From Paulinella micropora (lineage: Eukaryota > Cercozoa > Imbricatea > Euglyphida): DNA of 64,000 nt. The notes under the pieces were generated by a model, which saw only the letters and a program-made list of their open reading frames with translations, ran no database searches and had not been told where the DNA came from. The translations under genes and the position numbers were made by a program. The stretch spans positions 586,178 through 650,177 of the forward strand of contig BJOX01000157.1 of NCBI GenBank assembly GCA_009731375.1. Direction: 5' to 3'. Positions 1 to 12,518 of this stretch are shown piece after piece (within the stretch, counting starts at the first letter, position 1; each line of letters opens with the position of its first letter).

Positions 1-168
1 GCCGTCACTTCCTTTATTCCACCGATTGGTGTGGAGACTTTCCTTATGGAATGGAGGACTGGATGCACATGGCCTTTTGGCTCAGCAATTGGCAGGAGAT
101 ACACTATTATTATCATTATTATTATTATTATTATTGTATTATTATTATTATTATTATTATCATTATTA

Positions 169-213
<45 letters not shown>

Positions 214-320
214 CATTGCTATTATTGTTGTTGTTGTTGTTGTTCTTGTTGATGTTGTTCTTGTCGTCGTCTTCGTTGTCGCTGTCGTTGTTCTTGTTTT
301 TGTTGCTGTAGTTGTTGGAA

Positions 321-388
<68 letters not shown>

Positions 389-489
389 GGGAGTACATAG
401 GCCATCGGTCCTTTCCATGGGCTGATTGGTATAAAGCTCCTAGAGTAATGTTCTATGCCGTCACTTCCTTTATTCCACCGATTGGTGTG
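1..489. repeat. 33-bp duplicated contig end plus ATT microsatellite
   Basis: Bases 1-33 recur exactly at 457-489, ending at the N gap 490-580. Between them lies a long (ATT)n tract with some GTT interruptions (about 104-390). The exact repeat stopping at the gap suggests contig ends that were not merged rather than a biological duplication. No gene is visible here; the long one-residue reading frames are translations of the microsatellite. Confidence 0.8.
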
Positions 490-580
490 NNNNNNNNNNN
501 NNNNNNNNNNNNNNNNNNNNNNNNNNNNNNNNNNNNNNNNNNNNNNNNNNNNNNNNNNNNNNNNNNNNNNNNNNNNNNNN
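490..580. other. assembly gap (91 N)
   Basis: Run of N. Flanked on the left by the second copy of the 33-bp window-start sequence. Confidence 0.99.
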
Positions 581-647
581 CTGTCCTTGCGGGGATGTCA
601 TTAGAGCCCATCGTCAATTCTTCGTACTCCCCTCACGGGTGAGACGA

Positions 648-705
648 TGGAGGCGCATGTGCAGAAATGCATCAGCCATTGACAGAGAAGCACTATTACT
701 ACTAC

Positions 706-741
<36 letters not shown>

Positions 742-1428
742 TACTATTACTATTACTATTATTATTACTATTACTATTATTATTACTATTACTATTACTA
801 TGGAGGGGTGCACACTATGGCACCCCACGGGAAGAGGAGGTGTTTGGGCCTCTTCCCACTGGTTCCGAGGCTATGTTGTTGTGTTGTTTTTATAAGACAT
901 ACACCACGTGGGGTCGAAGGGATATATACATTCCGAGATCTAGGGGTGGTGACGGGTTTCGAGGCGTCCCAGACACTTACCGCCAAACGTGCTCATGCGC
1001 TGGCAGACCGCATGAAATGTCTGCTACCCCTGTGAGTACCTCCATGCGGGACCTACCCAGTCTCGTGGAGCTCTCACGCGGGGAAGTCAATCATTTGTAG
1101 TTGATTTCCTGCAAGGTACCCGACACTGTGCGGGTAGTAGGGACTTCCTTTTAGGGCTTTCTATGCAGGATGGTTAGAGTCACTCTTCCCTCCCCAACAT
1201 ACTCACTGTAGTCCCTGTTGGGTCGAGGGATGGAGGCGCATGGCCCTCGGGCTCAGCCATGACAGATCAATATATATATATTACTATTGCTAATGTTATG
1301 GTTACTATTATTATTATTAAAGAGCATCGAACGTTTACTTACGTTAAAGCACCGATCAGCAAATCTGCAGACGGCCCCCACACTGAACCAAGGTTTCCTT
1401 ACATGACGTGTGTCCAACCTTCGCCAGG
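648..1428. repeat. dispersed repeat with ATT/ACT microsatellite, no gene seen
   Basis: A short unit beginning GGATGGAGGCGCATG and ending near a CAGCCATTGACAG-like motif occurs at about 648-690 and 1228-1265, with a diverged copy at about 51-100. Copies 1 and 2 lead straight into ATT/ACT microsatellites (about 108 and 694-801), and copy 3 into a short TATA/ATT tract. The rest of this stretch shows no coding signal. Confidence 0.5.
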
Positions 1429-1894
1429 ATGTCGAGATTGTTGGCGCGTTCACAAGCGCGGCTTTTGCGGGATGTGCACTGCTGTCCGGCCTCACACACG
1501 CATCCTCTGGTAAGACACATACATACATACATACACACATGCACATACATACATACATACATACATACATACATACATACATGCATGCATGCATGCATGC
1601 ATACATACATACATACATACATATATACAGACATACATACATACATACCCATACCCATACCCATACCCATACATACATACATACATACATACATACATAC
1701 ATACATACATACATACATACATAATACATACATACATACATACGTACGTACGTACATACATACATACCATAATACATGCATACATAGGTAAGATTCATCG
1801 GGTCTCTGGCGGCCGTGGCGGAAGCGCTGAAAGGTGCGTATGTATGTATATACGTATATGTATGTATGTTTATATGTATGTATGTATGTATGTT

Positions 1895-1935
<41 letters not shown>

Positions 1936-2315
1936 TGTATGTTATGTATGTATGTATGTATGTATGTATGTATGTATGTATGTATGTATGTATGTATGTA
2001 TGTATGCATGCATGCATGCATGTATGTATGCATGCGTGCATGCGTACATACATGTATGCATGTATGTATGTATGTATGTATATATGTATGTATGTATATG
2101 TATGTATGTATGTATATGTATGTACGTATGTATGTATGTATGTATGTATGTAATGTATGTAATGTATGTATGTAATGTATGTATGTATGTAATGTATGTA
2201 ATGTAATGTATTTAATGTAATGTATGTGTATGTAATGTATGTATGTATGTAATGTATGTATGTATGTAATGTATGTATGTATGTATGTATGCATGCATGC
2301 ATGCATGCATGTATG

Positions 2316-2346
<31 letters not shown>

Positions 2347-2721
2347 TGTATGTATTTATGTATGCATGTATGTAGGCATTCCGCAGACACCGGCAAATTT
2401 CCCCGCTGCCAAGCTGGAGGCCTGTGCGGGGTACATGTAATATTTGTATTTATATGTATATGTACATGTACATGTACATGTACATGTATGTGTATGCGTA
2501 GGTGTACGTGTACGTGTACGTGTATCTGTATCTGTATCTGTATCTGTATCTGCATGTGTATGTGTGTTTATGTGTGTATATGTGTGTATGTGTAGATGTC
2601 CATGTACCGTGTACATGTACATGATGTACATATGCATGTACATTTACATGATATACATACATATACACACACATATACATAGTACATACACATATACATA
2701 TACCTATACCTATATCTATAC

Positions 2722-2761
<40 letters not shown>

Positions 2762-2797
2762 TCATATACATATTCATATTCATAAACATATTCATAA

Positions 2798-2841
<44 letters not shown>

Positions 2842-2920
2842 GTATACGTATACGTATACATATACATATACACATACGTATAGGTATAGGTATACATATA
2901 CGTATACATATACGTATACG

Positions 2921-2979
<59 letters not shown>

Positions 2980-3106
2980 TTATACATACACATATACATA
3001 TACAATTACATATACATATACGTACACATATGCATATGCATATTCATATGCATATACACACATTGTGTGTGTGTGTGCGTATATATATTTATATGTATAT
3101 GTAACA

Positions 3107-3145
<39 letters not shown>

Positions 3146-3267
3146 GTATATACATATATATTATATATATATATTATATATAAATATATACATACATACA
3201 TACATATATATATATACATATATACATACATATATATATACATGCATACATACATACATACATAGAC

Positions 3268-3298
<31 letters not shown>

Positions 3299-3625
3299 TA
3301 CTTATGCATATGCATGTACACATACACATAAACATACATCTACATCTACATCTACATATACATATAGGTATACATATATATATGCATATATATATACACA
3401 CATATATACATTATACATATACAATATACATATACATATACATACACGTAGCCCGGTCCCCAGTCCTCACGCGATCAAGCGACCTGACGCGGTAAATCTA
3501 TATGTACATGTATATGTTTATTGACATGTAGATGTATGTGTGATGCAGGCAGACTTACCATCTATATGTGTGATGCAGGCAGACTTACCGTCATCGCCCT
3601 CCACCTGGAACCGCAGGTTGCACAA

Positions 3626-3676
<51 letters not shown>

Positions 3677-5883
3677 ATCTATCTATCTTATCTATCTATC
3701 TTATCTATCTATCTTATCTATCTATCCACATATCTATCTATCTATCTATCTCAACACGTATGAAAAGTATACACATACATGAATATCCATCTTGTACAGC
3801 CACGCCCGAACAAGATATAGAAATAGACAATCATGTTTCACAACGCATAGATACACATATACGTACATAGATGTCTTGATACATGCAGACATAGGTATGT
3901 GTGCATGTTGATAGCAATAGGTTTCATGCTGTTGACGCGGACATCGCCACCATCCCCACTGCATATACAAATATACGTACCTAGATACCTTGATACATGC
4001 AGACATATACACATGTCCATGTTATAACAATAGGTTCCACGCGCTAGATGCGGACCCCGCCACCATCCCACCGCCTGCACGCACTCTGGCTGAACTCAAG
4101 GCAACACACACACACATACACACACACACATACATTCATGCATTCATACAAACATACATACATACATACATACATACTGCATGCATGCATGCATGCATAC
4201 ATACATACATACATACATACGTACATACATACATGCACAGGCGCAGCTCAAAGAGCGGGAGGGCCAAGGCTTGCTTACATACATATCTACAGAGATACAT
4301 ACATGCAGACATGCATATATGCATACATGCATAGGCGCAGCTCAAGGAGCGTGAGGGCAAGCGCCTGCCTACTCCCATCAGTCTGCCGCCGCGCAGCATA
4401 TCTAAACCGGACACTTTCGAGCAATGGCTGTATGAGAAGGAGCTCTACGCCGCCGAGCTCAAATTCTATAAGGAAAACTTACCTGCCGAGTTTAAGCCGC
4501 AGAAAATACGGGACGGCCCGCGTAGCAAACACTGGAGAGGGGCGGAACTAGGAGCGATACAGCAGGCGAAGCTGAGGAAAGAAGCGCTACTGCACGGCTT
4601 GATCTGGCCTTGGGAAAAACCCATCAAGCCCAGGTATGTATCTGTGTATTGTATTTTTGTACGTATGTTTGTAGGTAGGTCGATTGGATTATGTATATAT
4701 GTATATATGTATGTATGTATGTATGAATGCATGTATGTATGTATGTATGTACGTAAGTACATACGTACGTACGTATGTATGTATGTATGTATGTATGTAT
4801 GTATGTATGTATGTCCGTGTGTATGTTTATAGGAGGCCGACCATCTTCAAAGGCAGAAATCGCGTGGTCAAGAAGTTGGAAAGGTCTTGCTCACCAACCC
4901 CACCACCTCACTTCCTTGCTCACACTTGCAAGGCTCTTGACCTGGGAGGTTTTGCCGTTTTTTGAGGCTGTGTGTGTTGGGGGTTCGGGGNNNNNNNNNN
5001 NNNNNNNNNNNNNNNNNNNNNNNNNNNNNNNNNNNNNNNNNNNNNNNNNNNNNNNNNNNNNNNNNNNNNNNNNNNNNNNNNNNNNNNNNNNNNNNNNNNN
5101 NNNNNNNNNNNNNNNNNNNNNNNNNNNNNNNNNNNNNNNNNNNNNNNNNNNNNNNNNNNNNNNNNNNNNNNNNNNNNNNNNNNNNNNNNNNNNNNNNNNN
5201 NNNNNNNNNNNNNNNNNNNNNNNNNNNNNNNNNNNNNNNNNNNNNNNNNNNNNNNNNNNNNNNNNNNNNNNNNNNNNNNNNNNNNNNNNNNNNNNNNNNN
5301 NNNNNNNNNNNNNNNNNNNNNNNNNNNNNNNNNNNNNNNNNNNNNNNNNNNNNNNNNNNNNNNNNNNNNNNNNNNNNNNNNNNNNNNNNNNNNNNNNNNN
5401 NNNNNNNNNNNNNNNNNNNNNNNNNNNNNNNNNNNNNNNNNNNNNNNNNNNNNNNNNNNNNNNNNNNNNNNNNNNNNNNNNNNNNNNNNNNNNNNNNNNN
5501 NNNNNNNNNNNNNNNNNNNNNNNNNNNNNNNNNNNNNNNNNNNNNNNNNNNNNNNNNNNNNNNNNNNNNNNNNNNNNNNNNNNNNNNNNNNNNNNNNNNN
5601 NNNNNNNNNNNNNNNNNNNNNNNNNNNNNNNNNNNNNNNNNNNNNNNNNNNNNNNNNNNNNNNNNNNNNNNNNNNNNNNNNNNNNNNNNNNNNNNNNNNN
5701 NNNNNNNNNNNNNNNNNNNNNNNNNNNNNNNNNNNNNNNNNNNNNNNNNNNNNNNNNNNNNNNNNNNNNNNNNNNNNNNNNNNNNNNNNNNNNNNNNNNN
5801 NNNNNNNNNNNNNNNNNNNNNNNNNNNNNNNNNNNNNNNNNNNNNNNNNNNNNNNNNNNNNNNNNNNNNNNNNNNNNNNNNNN

Positions 5884-5923
<40 letters not shown>

Positions 5924-6348
5924 TTTTCTTGTTTGATTGTACCTTGCTGCGGTGTGCCAACAAACATGCCGACACACATCATTGTAGGCAAGTAACAATA
6001 GCGGAGAACATGAAACGCATGCCCGAGTTGATTGCAGCGTATCGAAAGGTATTAACATATATACGTATACATATTGATTATGTATACAGATAGATATATA
6101 TAATATGAACATGTAGACGCATATCGACGTCTACATCATAGCACAGGATAGGGATAGCCGGTTGTAGGACATAATCTTTGCGCTGATCCCTGCATGCACC
6201 TCCGCAGATCAAGTTCGATGTGTACGTGTGTGTATGTATGTGTATGTATGTGTGCCTTTGTCTGCAGAAAACGGCTGAATATCGCACTCAGAAGAGATTT
6301 GAGAGGATGGATGCAGTGGAGCGGGTACTTAAGGAGCCTGTCAAATAG
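1429..6348 (+). CDS. ten-exon gene, 272-aa probable mitochondrial ribosomal protein (mL59-like)
   Basis: Exons 1429-1509, 1788-1833, 2376-2430, 3452-3491, 3579-3616, 4034-4100, 4335-4633, 4833-4883, 5988-6048 and 6268-6348 join in frame (819 bases, 272 residues plus TAG). All acceptors are AG. Donors are GT except exon 6, whose donor reads AAG|gcaaca (GC-AG). The N-terminus, [19 protein letters not shown], is Arg/Leu/Ala-rich without acids, as in a mitochondrial presequence. The C-terminal half is basic: [18 protein letters not shown], then [26 protein letters not shown] and [17 protein letters not shown]. From memory, the last two blocks resemble the C-terminus of mitochondrial large-subunit protein mL59, so the family name is tentative. 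Introns are almost entirely CATA, GTAT, TATAC or TATC repeats; intron 8 contains a large N gap. Exon structure is well supported by phase; product identity is not certain. Confidence 0.7.
1510..3451. repeat. tetranucleotide and TATAC microsatellites filling introns 1-3
   Basis: (CATA)n at about 1510-1780, (GTAT)n at 1834-2375, then TACATG, TATACA and TATG mixtures at 2440-3445. They give long Tyr/Met/His/Ile reading frames on both strands that are not genes. The two short non-repetitive islands inside are exons 2 and 3 of the 272-residue protein gene. Confidence 0.9.
3519..3598 (+). repeat. 30-bp tandem duplication of an intron/exon boundary
   Basis: The 30-bp block ATCTATATGTGTGATGCAGG plus its continuation to AGACTTACC is present twice in a row, so the acceptor TGATGCAG|GCAGACTTACC of exon 5 occurs at 3549 and again at 3579. 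Only the second copy continues in frame into the rest of exon 5. Confidence 0.75.
3627..3755. repeat. TATC microsatellite in intron 5
   Basis: (TATC)n with periodic TTATC interruptions. Confidence 0.95.
3845..4090 (+). repeat. tandem duplication (about 120 bp) containing a degenerate copy of exon 6
   Basis: The stretch from ACATATACGTACATAGAT through the ATCGCCACCATCCCC region (about 3854-3960) is repeated at about 3962-4070. The second copy contains functional exon 6 after CAATAG|GTTCCACGCG. The first has the matching CAATAG|GTTTCATGCTG but lacks the downstream part of the exon. A third such event is a fragment of exon 7 at about 4239-4264, after CATGCACAG, whose copy loses frame after about 25 bases. 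Confidence 0.65.
4991..5921. other. assembly gap (893 N) followed by a 38-base G run
   Basis: N from 4991 to 5883, then an uninterrupted G tract to 5921. It lies inside intron 8 of the 272-residue protein gene. The reading frames crossing it are artefacts. Confidence 0.99.
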
Positions 6349-7014
6349 CCTCCGGGAGCTGCAAAATTTTGTTCATGCAATTTACTGTACGTCAACTAAA
6401 ACCAAAATATGTACGTTCCACGTCTCTTTCATCAGATTTCAAGTTATAGTATGATATCTTTTGGAGCAGTTACTAGTTTTCACAACTCGAGATGATCTCT
6501 CCCTTTTACTTCACACTCAACATCTTCAATTAATCTTAAATAGTTAATTTTGTGCTTTCAGTGTCTCCTTAGGCCTTTGACACGAACATTGACTTCATTA
6601 TATCAAAGAATCCTTACAAAATGTAGTGAAGAGTAGGAAGTGAGTACTGTACAAATGGTGAATGAACGTGAAGCCTCAGCCTGAGAGGAACTTGAATGGT
6701 AAGCGGATGAAGAATTGGCTTTGCAACTTGAGTTTTAGTTTTTTCTCTCTCTTTTACGTTCGCTGTTTTCCTTTATTATTTTTTTTTTTCTCTTTCGTTT
6801 GGACCTGTAGAGTCACTTTTTTATTATTACTTTCCTTCTCTTGCTTCGTCTTCCCACTCACTCCTACGAGTGGCAAGTTTCTATAAAAAGAAAGATTGCG
6901 TTTATTAACAAAAATAATAATTAAAAAAAAATCCACCCTAAACTAGACTTACTGTCGGTACAATGAATTTGTTGATGCGACTTGACTGAATATTAATATT
7001 GCATTAGTATTCAC
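6349..7014. other. AT-rich 3' flank of the ten-exon gene, no gene seen
   Basis: No convincing ORF. A 37-bp stretch at 6844-6880 recurs in reverse complement at 27850-27886 with few mismatches, and a more diverged copy is at 28022-28055, so a dispersed repeat fragment lies here. Confidence 0.6.
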
Positions 7015-7051
7015 TGTTAGACCACTGTTATTAATATAATGACCTATGACT
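7015..7051 (-). repeat. left piece of an older copia LTR (A') split by element A
   Basis: TGTTAGACC... begins here and breaks at 7051. The rest of the LTR resumes at 16669 and ends with CCAACA at 16826, followed by a CTCCCCCTGAA polypurine-tract complement. The two pieces total 195 bp, matching the size of LTR A, and are recognisably related to it (shared GAAAAGGCGCCAA-type block). Confidence 0.65.
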
Positions 7052-7249
7052 TGTGAGACTAACTTAATAATCTGCCGTATACTTGCTGTGTCCTACAGTA
7101 GATACTTTATTGAGAAAAGTGCGCCAAGGGAACGGCCCGATTATATACTAGGCCGGACATACGTAATGGCTCTAACGACACAAATTACTTACATATGCCG
7201 GCCCATACTGACTACTATGATCCGGTTAATTATATTAATAGCTCTAACA
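7052..7249 (-). repeat. 3' LTR of copia element A
   Basis: 198 bp, TGTGAGACTA... to ...CTCTAACA on the plus strand. It aligns along its length with 16476-16663 with scattered substitutions and small indels, which implies the insertion is not recent. Confidence 0.88.
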
Positions 7250-7260
7250 CTCCCCCTGGA

Positions 7261-8714
7261 TCAAAGTAAATTATTAAATCAAGTTGACTGTAGGTCCTAA
7301 TATTCAGTAATACATCGGTAGTATTCTGTGAAAATTATAAAAACACATACTTAAAACATAATAATATTACTCACTCTTACCCTCACTCTCTCCAAGAGGT
7401 TATGTCGATGGTGGCTACCCTGCTTGCTGGGGCAAGTATGCATCAACTAGATTACATACAGGGCAGCTCCCCCCAGTCAAGCTAGGCCTGGTCGACGAGA
7501 AGAGGATTCAACTAGATCCTACGCACCCCCTTTCCTATATTGAGTAACATTATTATGTATGTGACACAGGTACAGTATGGTCATAATACACATCATGTGA
7601 CTATCTATGATAATATTAATATATATATATGATCACTCCGTAAGTAGCCATAATATATAAAAATAAAATATATGATAATGTATCCATCTGTACTGACCTA
7701 TCAAAAGATATGATCAACTTGAACTATTTGCTACTTATCTATCCGGTAGTATGAATTTATAAATTTGACAGCGCTTCCCGTACTACCGAGGGGTATATAT
7801 AAAATGAATACAAAATAATATTATATAATATATATGGACAAAAACACGATATCTGTAATTATCTGCCTGTCTAGTACATCCGGCTGGTCCGATCCTAACG
7901 TACTTCCGTGTTGTTCCACATTCCCATGTGGCACGTTCACCGACCAGCCGGACTCCATGTCGGCTACTTATAGACTTTTATGTATATAATTGTATAGGGA
8001 TAGGAATTGAAGCGAAGCGAGCTGAAGGAACGAGAGCTTTGCGGGAGGGGGGGGGGGGGGGGGGGGGNNNNNNNNNNCCCATTCCGTCAACTGTGACCTC
8101 GACGAATGACCACCGGGCACAGTATACTTTCAAGAATAGTCATTTAATAACAGGGGTTTACCAGACCACGAGTGACCGTGCTCACCACTTTGCCAAAGGT
8201 TAGGTAAGTTCTAGTTTAAGTTTGAGTTTGAGTCTGAGGGTAAGGGAAAGGTAAGGGTAAAGGGTTTTGGTGTGTGCTTTGTCTCCAGGGCTTGTGAGGT
8301 ATGCTCACGACGAAGGTTCTGAGACGGAAGACTGTGTTGCAAGACTAGTTTAGGTTGGTTTAGCTTGTGTGGTTATGGATGTGGTTGCGTTAAAATGGAA
8401 GCGTTGGCAGTACGGTCAATGTGAGAAAAATTACGAGTTGATATAGGTAAAAAAGGAAATTGCTTTTGTAAAAAGGGAAGATTCTCAAGTGCACCTTAGA
8501 CGATAAATTACTGGTAGGGTGGAAATAAGTTTGACCGATTCTATTTTGTATAGTATATTACTAGTTCCTCAGTGACTTTATTACTGTCTGTTCCGTCGGC
8601 ACTTAGCCATTCGCTGACCTGTACAACTTATGTGTAATATGCGGCAAAATTATTATATTGCATACCCCGGGAATATAAAGGAAGTCCAAAATGATAAACC
8701 TTTCCTTGAGAGAT
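7261..8714 (-). other. 3' untranslated internal region of copia element A
   Basis: Lies between the end of RNase H and the 3' LTR. AT-rich with no supported ORF. Contains a poly-G tract (8049-8067) running into a 10-N gap (8068-8077). Confidence 0.6.
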
Positions 8715-10527
8715 CTAATACGAGAATTGATCGGATCTTATCCTGAATTTGGCGCGATTTTCTCTAATAAGCAAAACGGAGATTTTTCCAGCCAGGTAAT
8801 TGAATTTTTCTACCGTGAAATGTATTTTGGTGAATACATCCGCGATATTTTCCTCCGTTGGAACCCGGAATAGTTTGACTTTTCCTTCTCTCACGTGTTG
8901 CGCTAGCATATGGTACCGGACCTCTATGTGCTTGGTCCTAGCTTCCCCTATCACTCTTTCCGATAATAATATCGTTCCTTCGTTATCCTCGAAGAGAGGG
9001 GTAGGGCCTTCAAGATTTATTCCGATATCCCGTAAAGTTTGTTGTAATGCGAGAAGTTCTCTGACTGCCTCATTAGCTGAAACAGTTTCTGACTCTAACG
9101 TAGATTGAGCTATCACGGATTGCAGTTTAGAAAACCATGAAATTGGCGTCCCGTTGAATAAATAGACGTATCCGGACCTTGATTTTCGCGAGTTATTATC
9201 CCCCGCAAAATCCGAGTCTACAAATCCAACTATTGGTTGTTCCGCGATAATCCTGTCTACATTAGCGAGAACTGGCACACTGAACATGTCCATTCCGGGT
9301 ATTGTGGGCTTCCCAATAATATTATCGATTGCATTGGCTGCAGCGCAAGATTCTAAGTTGGGTTTCCAGGATTCCGGAGTTTTAGGAACCGAGAAATTAG
9401 TTTCCAGTAACTTCCGTAAATTTTGATCCCCTCTCCTGAAAAATAGCGCTCGCCGGTTCAAAAGCCACAAGAACATCCGGTGCACCATAGCATAAGATAT
9501 TTCCGCATTAGGGACCTGAGACTTGGCTGCTATACTCAAAGGGCATATTAGGAGTGGCCGAGTGTGGACGGCCAGAAATATGAGCATTCCTATGAGGCAT
9601 CTAAGGTCATAGCGTAATAGGCGATGGTCCTTCTTCAGGGAAGCGGGGTTATCGGAAGTGAATGGCGTTTTAGCCGGTATCTCCTTCATATAACCCAACT
9701 CTTCTAAGATCAACAACTCATATTTACGCTGATGCAAAGCAATCCCCTTTTCGGTCTGGATGATCTGAATATTTTTGAATGCAGTAGCCTTGCCTTGATC
9801 CTTGCACCGAAAGCCTCTCTTTTCAAACAGCTTTACCATCCTGATGTGTTTTTCTTGAGATGCAGCGTGACAGCCATCATCAACATGAAAAGACACCAGT
9901 TGGGTAGTTTGTGGACTACCCCCATGTTTTACGAAAGAGGCTCTGTCTAGCGTGAGGGGCTTGAACTCGTGTTCAGTAATGAGCTCCCCAGACAGTACGT
10001 CGTACCAAAGACGGCCTGCCTCCGGATGTCCGTATAGAGCCTTTTTCAAAAGCCAGACATAGTCTGCCGTCTGAAATTCGGCCGGCGGTTTGACGTATAT
10101 GTCATATGGGAGATTCGCGTGCAAGTAAGCGGTCGTGAAGTCAATCAACCATAAGTCTATCCCGAAAAAGGCTGCATAGGCTATCATGAGCAAAATGGTC
10201 CTGTGCTGGGCTGTGGGAGAGTAAGCCTTTTTTAGGATTGTACTGAGCATAAGCTTTCAGGAGGTCCCCTCTTAGGGTCATCCGGGTTTTATGGAATTCA
10301 TCCGCAGTACCTTGTTGTTTTACCGTGTCTATCCATTTTATAGGAATGATGGGTGCGCCCGACATTTTCGCTTCGCTCACTTTTCGCCAAACAAACGCTT
10401 TTAGTTCTTTGAGCTGTTCGAATTCTTTCTGTCTAGCTTGTTTACGGTCTTTTGGTTTTTGTACTACGGGGAATTCCGGGAATTTCTCACGAGACAATAC
10501 TCCGCCCGGTTTTCCTCCCGGGCACAT
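8715..10527 (-). pseudogene. copia reverse transcriptase and RNase H (frameshifted)
   Basis: The RT start (KWIDTVKQQG... block, 10141-10527) and the rest (8715-10250) are in different frames, so there is at least one frameshift near 10200. The second part has the RT motif IDFTTAYLHANLPYD, then the catalytic FHVDD (copia usually has YVDD), a linker, and RNase H with VGFVDSDFAGD, AQSTLESE, FEDNEGTILL and the terminal ENIADVFTK signature of copia RNase H. Product role: cDNA synthesis and RNA removal in virus-like particles. Confidence 0.9.
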
Positions 10528-11395
10528 ACCGCAACATGAGCGTTCCTCGCCCTCTTTCCCGTGATAATGTTTTCACTCGAAATTTCCGCCTGTTCGTGTG
10601 ATCTCCATTCCGATTTATGCGCTGCTCTCTGCACCTCTACCCTCTCCCTCTCCCCCTCGACAAACGCAAACTCTGAGGTGACCTCAACCCCGGGATCGTT
10701 GGTATTGAGATCAGAATCAGGATTTCTGTTGGTCGATAAGGGTGGTGGTGCGGTTATAGCTTTTTGCTCACGAGATTCGGGTATTGGTTCTGTCTGTTGC
10801 GGGACTTTGGCGTATTTGATGATTTCTGTGTCTAATATCTTATCTGTAACGCCGTCGTCAAACAAGACACTATGCGCGGGGAAAACGTTTAGATTTACGG
10901 GTAACAGGAGCAGACGGGGCCGTTGCTGTCCCCCGTCGTATCGCCGTCTCCCATTTATCCCCGTAAATTAATCTAGCCCACTGCTCCCCGATAGCCCTTG
11001 CCGGGATTTCCACGTACGTTCCAGACAATTTTTGCTTTTCTTTGGGCTTACGCCCCCTTCTTGCTTTCCTTATCTCCCCATGCTCGTTACTCGGCTGGGT
11101 AACTTTGGGACTCGGAGGCTCTAAGGGGGGCGGGCTCGTGCTCACAAACACCGGTCCCTCTTCCGTCTCACTATCCTCATCAGTTTGCGGAGCGTGGAGT
11201 GACTCTTCGGGGGGGGGATTCCTAAGTAAGGATCGGAGCGGGAGGGAGAGTTCCTACCGGGGACTTCCTCCCCCTGCCGGAATCTCTCCTCCCGGGTCCT
11301 CCCCTGAAACGGTTTCTTGACTTTCTGGGGTCATCTGTTGCGATAGGGGAGAGGGGGGCTGTTGCAAATTAACAGAAAACATCTCGCCCTCAACA
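10528..11395 (-). pseudogene. linker between integrase and reverse transcriptase, decayed
   Basis: Two minus frames (10464-10865 and 10870-11151) carry Pro/Ser/Glu-rich and basic sequence, including RKARRGRKPKEKQ and a GEQWARLIYGDKW block. This fits the disordered integrase C-terminal tail of copia polyproteins. They are in different frames. No separate function can be assigned. Confidence 0.55.
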
Positions 11396-12458
11396 TCATC
11401 TCTTTCGAGTGCTGTGACTTAGATGCCCCCCTCTTCCCCAATTTCCAACCGTCGAAAAATTAACATCACGGACATTACCGAATATTTTCCTCGCAACCGG
11501 ATCGTATACGCGATAATAGCCGTTGTTTCTTTCGTACCCGAGAAATAAAACTTTCCTCCCCCTCTCGCCTTTTCCCCTCTTTGCGTCTTTCATGCACGCC
11601 AGACATCCGATGGGGCGCAAATGACGCAAAAGGGGTTTTCTTTTATAAATAACTTCATAAGGAGATTTCCCCTTAAAAGGGCCACGGGCAAGAGGTAAGA
11701 GGTTGCCAAAATAGGTAGAAGCTTTCTCCGTCTCCGTCCACATGGACTCAGGGAGATCGGCGTCGCTGAGAACTGCCCTTGCGGGTCCGCCGCACGTCTG
11801 GTGGGCTCGTTCTATTTTAGCAACCGCCTGTTTCTCCCCCGTCGGAGCCTCTAGGAGGACTGGTTGATTTGCATCAATCCAAGTCTGAAACTCCTTGTAC
11901 TTACCATATTCCCGTATGCCGTTCGAAGAAGGCAACGGCCTTAAGGAAGCATGTGAAAAACTCATTCTTGTGTCTCAGGTAATAGTCTAACTCAAACCCA
12001 GACGCAAGACATTTGACGGTGAACTTGTACTTTTTCCCGTCCCACGATGTGGTATTCCACCAACCCTTAGTATCCATGGATATGTGGACCCCAGGGTGGC
12101 GTTCTACCGCATGGTGATTGTCTTTGAAATGGGGCACTCTCTTTATCTTATTCTTTAAACACCACTCGCATCTCATTATTCGCTCCCTCCAATCCCTCCC
12201 CATTATCTTTACTCCCATATAGTTAGCCATTCGCTCCATGGCTTTTACCCCTCTGTGCTTACACATACGATGGAACACAGTGGCGTGTATGTTTTCATGA
12301 TAGTGAGGACGGACGACAGGACATAAAGCTTTACTATCCAACACTTTATCTCCTTTACTCTCAGCCCTCTCATCTTTCTCATGATCTATCTCGGTAGAGT
12401 AGGGTACGTATGTATTAGGTACGTCACATCGCCAACCACAGATGCACGGTGACAACAA
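11396..12458 (-). pseudogene. copia integrase (two overlapping frames)
   Basis: 12458 to 11901 carries a zinc-binding-like H...C...C region (RMCKHRGVKAM, RCEWCLKNK) and the first core aspartate in HISMDTKGWW. A shift near 11930 leads into 11965-11396. That part has KIERAHQTCGGPARAVLSD and KGKSPYEVIYKRKPLLRHLR followed by LGYERNNGYYRVYDP, typical of the copia integrase C-terminal region. Role: insertion of the cDNA. The exact second aspartate and glutamate are less clear because of decay. Confidence 0.8.
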
Positions 12459-12518
12459 ACAGTATATGTTGTGATAGGTAGGTAGGTTGGTTTTCTGAGA
12501 AAGATGAGAGGTGGGGCG

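Noticed and set aside
1253-3524. Long Tyr/Met/His/Ile open frames on both strands
   Set aside because: They are translations of CATA/GTAT/TATAC microsatellites, open in all frames because the unit lacks stop codons. The same holds at 31337-32793, 33199-34216 and 36328-38089.
4775-6112. Long open frames across 4991-5883
   Set aside because: They consist almost only of N, plus a poly-G run read as Gly or Pro.
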